Positions 1 to 6,867 of a stretch of 24,287 nt of DNA are shown piece after piece. Numbering within the stretch: the stretch's first letter is position 1; the number at the start of each line of letters is the position of its first letter. The DNA comes from Russula earlei. Its lineage: Eukaryota > Basidiomycota > Agaricomycetes > Russulales > Russulaceae. A program made the translations under genes and the position numbers. The notes beneath the pieces were generated by a model. It was not told the DNA's origin. It saw only the letters and a list, made by a program, of their open reading frames with translations, and ran no database searches. Location of the stretch: positions 1 to 24,287 of the forward strand of contig JAGFNK010000717.1 of assembly GCA_025769875.1 (NCBI GenBank). Direction: 5' to 3'.

Positions 1-252
1 TAAGCGTTCATCCAGAAAATCATGTACAATAGACAAGCAAAAGGACCCTTCATAAGCAGGATTGTAAGTGGCAGGTAAGGTAAGGAGCTTCCTAAACAAT
101 GACATATTAAAAATGTAGGCAATATGTCCGAGGGGGAAGTCCATGTCCAGGGCATATACCCTGATGTTAGAGCAAATGCCAAAGGGGGTGAGGTTATATG
201 GGTGGCAAGGGCAGTGTTGGAGGGTTCCACTGCAAAAGTGTGGATGATGCAT
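1..252 (-). CDS. Unidentified open frame running off the left edge (partial)
   Basis: On the minus strand a frame is open from a stop at 297-295 down to base 1. The first ATG is at 252, giving 84 codons without a stop. The second half reads like protein (for example LDMDFPLGHIAYIFNMSLF), with mixed hydrophobic and charged residues and no low-complexity bias. I do not recognise a family. It lies downstream, in the same direction, of the LTR-like sequence that ends at 768, so it could belong to the internal region of a decayed retroelement. It could equally be an unrelated host gene fragment. The sequence is CpG-poor like its surroundings. Codons upstream of 252 look less coding, so a splice acceptor or a frameshift near there is possible. 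Confidence 0.3.
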   Translation of the reverse strand, partial: MHHPHFCSGTLQHCPCHPYNLTPFGICSNIRVYALDMDFPLGHIAYIFNMSLFRKLLTLPATYNPAYEGSFCLSIVHDFLDERL

Positions 253-355
253 GCACAAAACACAGTGGTGAAGGTGTCGGTGAGGTGCGATGAGTTAGTT
301 GGTCTATGGTAGGGATGCATAACAAATAGTCTTGATGATTTAAGTCATGGAGGGG

Positions 356-721
356 TCACCACTGCTTGCGGGAGTGGTTGGTGGTGGGGAGAACAAAGTA
401 CTGGTGCAGGTGGAAATGAATGCTGAGCAGGGGGGGACGATTGAGGAAACCTTCTGGCAAGGGAGGACAGTCCACTTGCTGTTGTTCGTCTTGTGCTGGT
501 GGGGGAGTGCCAACAGGGACGAAGTCACCTGGGATAGGCTGGGCAGTGGTAGGAGATGGTGGGGGAGCCTCTGGGGAGTATAGGATGCTGAGGGGTGACG
601 ATGTGTCGACCGGACTGAGGTCTTCAGTGAGGAGGTGAAGGGCAGTGCGTGGAGTGGGCTGGAGAGGAGAAGGGAGGTGCAGGGAGGTGTTGACAAGAGT
701 GGGAGAGTTGGGAGTAGACAC
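356..721 (-). pseudogene. Proline-rich, gag-leader-like open frame (decayed)
   Basis: A minus-strand frame of about 121 codons starts at a GTG-type codon near 721 and stops near 356. It is rich in Pro, Ser and Thr, with a Gln/Asp/Glu patch near its middle (QDEQQQVDCPPLPEGF). It begins about 45 bases inside the apparent 3' end of the minus-strand LTR-like sequence (768), where the leader and gag of an LTR retrotransposon would be expected. Proline-rich N termini are common in gag proteins of basidiomycete Ty3-type elements, but I see no CCHC knuckle or capsid motif. A second minus frame (340-843) overlaps it and looks like a shadow. Treat as a possible gag remnant only. Confidence 0.25.
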
Positions 722-767
722 TTGAGCATTGGCTGGTTAATACAGGAATGATGAGAGACCATCCAGA

Positions 768-1150
768 TGTCAAGACATGTACTGCTGATCCTTAAGGACT
801 CAGGAGCAGGTGGGCAAGGGTTGGAACAGATGATATGCAGCATAGGCGGCGTTGAACAAGAGGACGAGCCAAATGACTAGAATGTACCAGATGGGGACTG
901 GTATGTGTAACTGGAGGCAGAGGCAAAGGTTAGAGGCCAGTGCAGTGAAGGGGCTTTAAACAAGGTGGTCATTGAAGAGTACCTTGGAGGCAAGGGAAGT
1001 CTTTAAACTGAGCAGTCGTGGGGGAGTACCCAGGAAAAGGAGAGTATCACAAATGGACAGTCTGATGACTGCCATGCTACATTGGGGCTTATATACTAGT
1101 TACAAGTCTGAGTACAAACTACAGAGAATAACTCAGACTCTTTGGACCAC
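768..1150 (-). mobile_element. Decayed LTR-like sequence, 3' half, minus strand
   Basis: Read on the minus strand, a TATA box at 1095-1088 is followed by a segment matching the R region of the two solo LTRs at 5097-6060 and 22526-23494. Shared blocks include CAGACTGTCCATTTGT, ACTCTCC and CCTGGG-TACTCC. Weaker matches follow (CTGGCCTCT, ATACC...TCTGGTA). The sequence ends in TGTCTTGACA at 777-768, matching the LTR 3' terminus GAGTCTTGACA. The distance from TATA to the end is about 50 bp longer than in the other two copies, so this is an older or sister-family copy. The 5' end of the LTR was not found and no target duplication could be assigned. Internal retroelement sequence would lie at positions below 768. 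Confidence 0.5.
1088..1095 (-). promoter_or_regulatory. TATA box of the minus-strand LTR-like sequence
   Basis: TATATAAG on the minus strand. It sits at the same place relative to the conserved CAGACTGTCC block as the TATATAAG boxes in the two solo LTRs (5783-5790 and 23220-23227). No AATAAA follows it here, unlike in the other copies. Confidence 0.4.
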
Positions 1151-1241
1151 TCCAATCAGATTCTAAGGGCATAAACACATTGTGTCAGACCTATGGGTGA
1201 CTCAGGATGATTAGGGAGACAATGGAGCAATGATATCATAA

Positions 1242-1650
1242 TGACATCATTGTGGAATGCTTGGTGAGCATATGATGTCATGGTGGAGTTGCTCAGTCAG
1301 CTATGATGTCAGTGGCACTTCATGATGTCATGTAGATTGTCCAAGAGGTCTAGGAGTCCTTCCAGTGTTTCAGTAGCAAGTGGCTGAATGGTCATGTGAC
1401 CAGCACATGGTGAGTTACTCCAATAGGAAGGAGAGTGTTCTTTAGCGAGTCCAAGGGATTGGAAACCAGGGTCCTTTGCAATGTATGCTTGTTAGGAGGG
1501 AAATTGATTGGGAACAGAGATGGGTAGAGGGTGCAAAGCAAAAGGGCTTTGTTGAGTTATTAACAGGACAATATATGGCCAAGGCATGGCCTTAGTTCAC
1601 AACAGAGTTGCTCAGTCAGCCATGATGTCATTGGAGCCTAGATGACATCA
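1242..1650. repeat. Cluster of six TGATGTCA/TGACATCA octamers
   Basis: Octamers lie at 1242-1249, 1273-1280, 1304-1311, 1323-1330, 1623-1630 and 1643-1650. Each differs from the palindromic CRE/bZIP site TGACGTCA by one CpG transition. They fall mainly at the starts of the two units of the 1287-1916 tandem duplication. The regulatory reading is inference. Confidence 0.55.
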
Positions 1651-1916
1651 TATGAGTTATGCAACAGTTTATAGGAGTTCATGCCATTGTTTTGGGTTCT
1701 TGGTGGCTGAGTGGCCATGTGGCTGCCACGTGATGATTACCCAATTAGGAAATGGGTGCCTGGTCATGTTATAGTGCCTTTGCAATAGTGATATCTTGCA
1801 CCGCAGGAGGAAAAGCCCAAGAAACAGAAGTGTGTGGCAATGCAAAGTGAGAGAGGCCTCTCTTGAGTGAAATAGGACAATATATGGCCAGGACCTGGCC
1901 TTGGTTTGTAACAGAG
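1287..1916. repeat. Imperfect tandem duplication, two units of about 310-320 bp
   Basis: AGTTGCTCAGTCAG at 1287 recurs at 1606. The block around AGGACAATATATGGCC at 1565 recurs at 1874, so the period is 309-319 bp with small indels. Similarity is visible throughout (for example GTGGCTGA-TGG-CATGTG in both). Many differences are C/T or G/A, consistent with age and CpG decay. It lies upstream of the minus-strand TATA box at 1088-1095, so it may be part of an LTR U3 region. No coding frame of interest was seen. Confidence 0.7.
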
Positions 1917-2097
1917 AGTATGTCAACAAGATGAGAGGGGCTCTGCAAATGGGGTAGGAGTCAACTGTTTGGGATTGGCAAACTAAGTTGAGCTTAAGGC
2001 TCAACTGCTGCAAACAGGGGGCCTTATATGGCCCTTAAAGATAAAGTTCTTGCTACTGCAGTACCAGTAAGTTGTATAGGAAGTGAGGGTGGCATCT

Positions 2098-2267
2098 GAA
2101 AGCAATAGTTGCTTTCACTGTAAACAATCTTGGTGTTGAAAGCAATAAGTGCTTCCATAGTAAACAACTCGGTGTCAAGGGAAGCAATAAGTACTTCCCT
2201 AATCAGGAAATTGATGTACACTGTAGTACCACGCATTTGGAACAGAAGCAATGTGAATCATTGCTTC
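2098..2267. repeat. Array of small stem-loops built on GAAGCAAT...TGCTTC
   Basis: Four short inverted repeats share one motif: 2098-2116, 2138-2156, 2179-2199 and 2245-2267. The first three are spaced 40-41 bp apart and separated by a similar spacer (GTAAACAA then GGTGT), making a short tandem array whose repeat unit contains a hairpin. The fourth is farther away and has a longer loop. No protein frame explains them. Confidence 0.6.
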
Positions 2268-2467
2268 CTCAATACATCTTCAGAAAGATACAATCAATGC
2301 ACTCTGAACACCATAGCAAAGAACTGAAATGGCCAAGATCTGACATACAAGCAACACAAACAATCCAGTCCATAGTTTGGGTGTTCAGCAATCTTCAGAC
2401 CCCAAACCACTCTGTAACACTTGAGCAGCAGTGCACACAAAAATGAGAGCAGCAACATCAACACGAA

Positions 2468-2704
2468 CATCTGTCTGTCATTATGGCCTGGCAGGAATGG
2501 CTGAGACATGATCAACAAAGATTGTTTGTCTCTGTTTGTATATCATGTGGTTGTGTCACAACCTGCTGGGTGGATTGCATTTGGTCTGTCTGCCATTATG
2601 GGAATGGCTGTGACATGATCAAAGGTACCCATTACAAATTGTTTGTCTCCATATGTTCGATGTCAGACATCAACACTTTTCTTTGAATATCATGTGACCA
2701 TGTA
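2468..2704. repeat. Tandem duplication interrupted by the Tc1 element
   Basis: A block starting CTGTCTGTCATTATGG near 2469 recurs as CTGTCTGCCATTATGG near 2586, a period of about 116 bp. Both units contain GACATGATCAA and ATATCATGTG. The second unit is cut by the Tc1 element at the TA at 2703-2704. Its continuation at 6868 (TCATCACCTGACTTG) lines up loosely with the first unit (TCACAACCTGCTGG), which supports the insertion boundary. Confidence 0.55.
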
Positions 2705-2920
2705 CACTGACCCAAAAAACTGTTCAAATGTTTTGTACATTTTCATTGTATTAACCATATCTAGAGAACCACTGCAGCTGATAACATGTTAGTGGGCTTG
2801 TTGTAAAGCTCTACATCATAGCTTTGTAATAATATACTATATATACTATGAACATAATTATGTAAGAAGATATGAGGTGTTTCTTCCAGTGTATCCATTT
2901 GAACAGTTTTTTGGCCTTGG
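2705..2920 (+). repeat. Left terminal inverted repeat of Tc1 copy 1
   Basis: It matches the reverse complement of 6651-6865 over about 215 bp with scattered mismatches. It contains an outer CCCAAAAAACTGTTCAAATG (2711-2730) and an inner copy of the same motif in opposite orientation (2896-2914). These are probable transposase binding sites, by analogy with IR/DR-type Tc1 elements. Confidence 0.93.
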
Positions 2921-2926
2921 TTAGTG

Positions 2927-4517
2927 ACTGGTTGGGAAATCAACTTATGTGAATGACAAAACTGTAACATTTTGAAAAACAAAATTTATTATTTTCATTC
3001 AAATTTGTAGCAAACAATTTGTGAAAAATAATTTTATATTTTGTTACAATAAATTCCTGTTACAAAATGATGAAATAAGTAAATAGTATTGACAAGATTT
3101 TAGGACATACATTATATTAAAATAATTTTAACTTATTTTAAAATTTTGGGTGAAACAAAATTGTGAAAAAATCAAAACTGCAAAATTTGGGTTTATGAAA
3201 AAGGTGGAATAAAAATTGTGAAATTTTTGAAATATTTTGAAAAAGTTTTGTGACTTGTATAAAGATGTTAGGGAGATAAGGTTTTGTTATAATCATTGAT
3301 GAGAACAAAATCTAGCCCTATAGAAAACATAATGTTATCATTTTTAATGAAGAAAATTTTTGAATACATTCACAATTTTGTTAAAGGTAAAATTTTGACA
3401 AAACAGAATATGAAATCCCAAAGTTGTTTCATCATTTTGTCATTGGAATGAAGATGTCAGGGAGATAAAGTTTTGTTATAATCATTCATGACAACAAAAT
3501 CTAGCATTTTAGAAAACATAATGTTAACATTTTTCATGCAGAAAATGTTTGAATACATTCACAATTTTGTCAAAGGAAAAATTGTGACAAAACTGAATAT
3601 GAAATCCTAAAGATGTTTCATCATTTTGTTTATGACATTTAGATATATTATGGTCAATTCTGAATGATGCTGGACATATATACACCACAAAAAGAGGCCA
3701 TAAAGTTTGAGTAGAGCCACGACAGCACAAGTGACACAACTTTATGGCCTCTTTTTGTGGTGTATATATGTCCAGCATCATTCAGAATTGACCATAATAT
3801 ATCTAAATGTCATAAACAAAATGATGAAACATCTTTAGGATTTCATATTCAGTTTTGTCACAATTTTTCCTTTGACAAAATTGTGAATGTATTCAAACAT
3901 TTTCTGCATGAAAAATGTTGAACATTATGTTTTCTAAAATGCTAGATTTTGTTGTCATGAATGATTATAACAAAACTTTATCTCCCTGACATCTTATTCC
4001 AATGACAAAATGATGAAACAACTTTGGAATTTCATATTCTGTTTTGTCAAAATTTTACCTTTAACAAAATTGTGAATGTATTCAAAAATTTTCTTCATTA
4101 AAAATGATAACATTATGTTTTCTATAGGGCTAGATTTTGTTCTCATCAATGATTATAACAAAACTTTATCTCCCTAACATCTTTATTCAAGTCACAAAAC
4201 TTTTTCAAATATTTCAAAAATTTCACAATTTTTATTTCACCTTTTTCATAAACCCAAATTTTGCAGTTTTGATTTTTTCACAATTTTGTTTCACCCAAAA
4301 TTTTAAAATAAGTTAAAACTATTTTAATATAATGTATGTCCTAAAATCTTGTCAATACTATTTACTTATTTCATCATTTTGTAACAGGAATTTATTGTAA
4401 CAAAATATAAAATTATTTTTCACAAATTGTTTGCTACAAATTTGTATGAAAATAATAAATTTTGTTTTTCAAAATGTTACAGTTTTGTCATTCACATAAG
4501 TTGATTTTCCAACCAGT
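2927..4517. repeat. Giant near-perfect foldback (two arms of about 780 bp, 30-bp spacer)
   Basis: The left arm 2927-3707 and right arm 3738-4517 are reverse complements with only a handful of differences seen by eye (for example single-base changes near 3280 and 3259, and one-base indels near 3451 and 3513). The spacer 3708-3737 is unpaired. The arms are strongly A+T-rich and I found no CpG in either; the only one is in the spacer (3720-3721). Each arm contains two direct repeats with a period of about 189 bp (AGATGTYAGGGAGATAA at 3263 and 3452). GTG flanks both ends (2924-2926 and 4518-4520), which could be a 3-bp target duplication or chance. No protein frame is supported: the open frames inside are short and mirrored. 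It separates the left terminal repeat from the transposase. Confidence 0.95.
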
Positions 4518-5666
4518 GTGAATTCATTATTTCTCAGATTAAGATTCATATTCTTTCCCCAGAGGGCTAAAATTGAACATGGAGGTCATGTGACCTATAA
4601 TAAACTCAAACCATGTGCAAATAAGCCAAAATAGCTGCTTCTTCACCAACAACATCGTGAAGTCAACTACATCATCTCCCTTCTCCAGGCCAACCATTCG
4701 GTCCATAACATTGCCAAGGCAGCACACAGAAGCATTAGTTCAATCACCAAAATTTGCTAGAAATACCTTCCTGACCTTCCAAAGTCCTCTGGAGGTCGTC
4801 CTTCCAAGCTCTCTAACCTTGACATCTGCTATGCCACACACCTTCTTAGCTCTGGAGAAGCAGATACTGCTCCTCAGGTTTCTAGAAGGTTGGAGGTCAT
4901 CAAAGAGTCCACTATCTCCAATCAGACCATTCAAAACTACCTTAATAAGGCAGGCTTGAAGGCAGTTACAAAGAAGAAGAGGCCTTACCTTAAACCAAGT
5001 CATTATAGGGCCAGAAAGGACTTTGCAGAAAAGTACCTATACTGGACTGTGGAGGACTGGAAGAGGGTAATTTGGTCAGATGAAACCAAAATCAATTGTC
5101 ATGAACCATTCTCCGGAGAGGGCCCTTGAAGGACCCTTCCTTATAGGAGGAAACCCAGCCTCTATGGTGTCACCCTGTTCACACGAGCAAAAGGGGTGAG
5201 TAGAGGTGTCCACAATATCACGCGTGCATTGTTGCGCAAGCGATTCTCGGCACAATCGACATACAGCAAGCCCCACTTAAAGGCAACCCTTCTAGCAACA
5301 AAAGACAATATTAGGGCCTTCCTAAGGACCCTTTGGAACAACCCTAGGAGCTCTACAATAGGCACTAACCTAGTATCAAAGGTCCTACAACGCGTTATTA
5401 GACCAACTCTAATAACTATAGAACGAACTATAAGGCAATACTAAGGACCTTAATAGAAGTATTAGGGTCGACTCTAAGGACCCTAATAAAACTATATAAG
5501 GGCCTTATAAAACGACACTATTCCCTAACCAAACTACAAGTCCTCAAACGACCTGGCCCTAAACTAACTAACAGGAAATGAATCAGGTGCTTGCACGTGC
5601 ACTAAAGCAGTGAACACGTGGACAATGGAAGCTCTTACTCATCAAGAAGAGCCTTCTTACTCAGCA

Positions 5667-5700
5667 GCTTACTGAGCATGACTGAGCATGCTCAGTAAGC
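5667..5700. repeat. Perfect 14-bp inverted repeat in the LTR U3
   Basis: GCTTACTGAGCATG (5667-5680) pairs exactly with CATGCTCAGTAAGC (5687-5700) across a 6-base loop. It lies about 85 bp upstream of the TATA box. The equivalent place in LTR 2 (about 23103-23138) keeps a degraded version, so it is a family feature. Confidence 0.65.
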
Positions 5701-5782
5701 GTCCTCCGACTTCTTACTCATCACTCTATTGTGCTTGATAACAAGGTTATGACTTGTACTCTATTTAGCAGTTCTCTTGTAG

Positions 5783-5801
5783 TATATAAGCGCTCAATAA
5801 A
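5783..5801 (+). promoter_or_regulatory. TATA box and overlapping polyadenylation signal of LTR 1
   Basis: TATATAAG at 5783-5790 is followed after five bases by AATAAA at 5796-5801. The arrangement is conserved in LTR 2 (23220-23227 and 23233-23238). A second TATATAAG lies upstream at 5493-5500 in the LTR-1-specific half. Confidence 0.6.
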
Positions 5802-6650
5802 GTAGCGGACAGTCCTCAGACTGTCCATTTGTTTACGGCACTCTCCATCCCTGGGATACTCCTTTAAGGACCATCCCCTTGTGACTACCCTGGCCTCTTC
5901 CCTGCGTGATTGCTCGACTCTCACAGTAACAATACCTCTCTGGTATCTGTTACTACTCTGGACTCTACTTCTTGCCCACTGCTGTCTTGGACGTCTATTG
6001 ACTCGTCTTCAAGCTTATCCCTCGCTCTTGAACTGGATAGTTCAACAGTGAGTCTTGACATCAATCATATGGGCTCAGATGGCAAGAAATGGGCTTGGAA
6101 AAAAAGAGGAGAGCACCTTTCTGAATGCCTTGTTCAGCCAACAGTCAAACATGGAGGAGGTTCCTTAATGTTGTGGGGCTGCATGTCTTGGGAAGGAGTT
6201 GGGCATGCAGCAAAGATTGATGGAAGGATGGATGCTGAACTTTATTTCAGCATTTTGGAGGATGAACTACTTGCATCTATCAAGTATTTCAAGAAGAAAT
6301 GCAAAGATACCCTCTTTCAACAGGACAATGCCTCTATCCACAAGAGCAGGCTTGCTACATCTTGGTTCCAAGACCACAGAATTCAGGTCATGGACTGGCC
6401 AGCTCAATCCCCAGACCTCAATCCTATTGAGCATCTTTGGGCTCATCTCAAAAAGAAGCTTGCAGCTTATCCAACATCCCCTAAGGGAATCAATGAACTT
6501 TGGGAGCACACACAGCTGGAATGGGAGGCCATTGATCAAACTGTTGTGTAGAATTTGATAGAAAGTATGCCTAAGAGGGTGGAAGAGGTGTTCAAAGCAA
6601 ATGGAGGATACACAAACTACTAATTTTTGGCATATATGCTATTTAGATAC

Positions 6651-6865
6651 TAAGGCAAAAAAACTGTTCAAATGGATATACTGGAAGAAATTCCTTATAT
6701 TTTCTTACATAATTATGTTCATAGTATATATAGTATCTCATTACAAAGCTATGATGTAGAGCTTTAAAACAAGCCCACTAGCATGTTATCAGCTGCAGTG
6801 GTTCTCTAGATATGGTTAATACAATGAAAATGTACAAAACATTTGAACAGTTTTTTGGGTCACTG
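6651..6865 (-). repeat. Right terminal inverted repeat of Tc1 copy 1
   Basis: Inverted copy of 2705-2920. The outer motif is at 6840-6859 and the inner, oppositely oriented motif starts at 6656. It begins about 28 bp after the last in-frame stop of the transposase (6621-6623). Confidence 0.93.
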
Positions 6866-6867
6866 TA

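Larger units (their letters stand above)
5097..6060 (+). mobile_element. Solo LTR 1 (964 bp) inserted in the Tc1 transposase
   Basis: It starts TGTCATGAAC and ends GAGTCTTGACA (TGTCA/TGACA inverted ends). It is flanked by the 5-bp direct repeat TCAAT (5092-5096 and 6061-6065). Removing the LTR and one repeat restores the transposase frame (ATC AAT then CAT ATG GGC). No gag, protease or polymerase frame is inside, so it is a solo LTR left by recombination. It has TATATAAG at 5783-5790 and AATAAA at 5796-5801. The 3' 400 bp is closely related to LTR 2 at 22526-23494, while the 5' 500 bp is different. It keeps many CpG in 5200-5560 (for example CACGCGTGC, TTGCGCAAGCG), unlike its host element, so it is likely younger. 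The TGTCA terminus suggests a Ty3-type element, but that is inference. Confidence 0.92.
4659..6623 (+). pseudogene. Tc1-type DD34E transposase, broken copy 1
   Basis: This frame encodes two N-terminal helix-turn-helix regions, a GGRPSKL linker and the catalytic domain. The first Asp is in IWSDETKIN (GAT 5079-5081), the second in FQQDNASIH (GAC 6324-6326), and the Glu is in NPIEHLW. Thirty-four residues separate the second Asp and the Glu, which defines DD34E. The intact length would be about 338 residues, typical for Tc1. Lesions: the start is lost through a 19-bp difference from copy 2 between ATGAAGTC repeats (GTG at 4657-4659 replaces the ATG); TGC-CAG has become TGC-TAG at 4758-4760; an LTR is inserted after Asn (5096); and a TAG at 6549-6551 cuts off a C-terminal tail that stays open to TAA at 6621-6623. 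Frame is otherwise maintained, so decay is recent or limited. Confidence 0.93.
2705..6865 (+). mobile_element. Tc1/mariner-type DNA transposon, copy 1, with internal foldback and nested LTR
   Basis: The element is bounded by TA at 2703-2704 and TA at 6866-6867. Its ends are CACTGACCC... and ...GGGTCACTG, inverted with one mismatch. Terminal inverted repeats of about 215 bp enclose a 1591-bp foldback (2927-4517) and a Tc1-type DD34E transposase pseudogene (4659-6623). The pseudogene is split by a solo LTR (5097-6060). Without the LTR and foldback the element would be about 1.6 kb, an ordinary Tc1 size. The sequence is CpG-poor outside the LTR. The transposase has at least two stop codons and has lost its start, so this copy is not autonomous. 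The TA duplication and DD34E spacing are what define the family assignment. Confidence 0.93.

Noticed and set aside
1676..1686. GTTCATGCCA as the 5' end of the minus-strand LTR
   Set aside because: It falls inside the tandem duplication, lacks TGACA and has no matching target repeat.
3524..3781. Minus-strand 85-codon frame in the foldback loop region
   Set aside because: It runs through the palindrome centre, is mirrored in the other arm and has no protein-like pattern; a by-product of the inverted repeat.
2927..4517. Foldback as a CRISPR array or as two separate MITEs
   Set aside because: No spacer-repeat pattern at CRISPR scale; the arms are continuous and paired around one spacer.
4615..4959. 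Plus-strand 114-codon frame and its 23836-24138 counterpart
   Set aside because: Out of frame with the Tc1 transposase; both copies keep it only because the two sequences are closely related.
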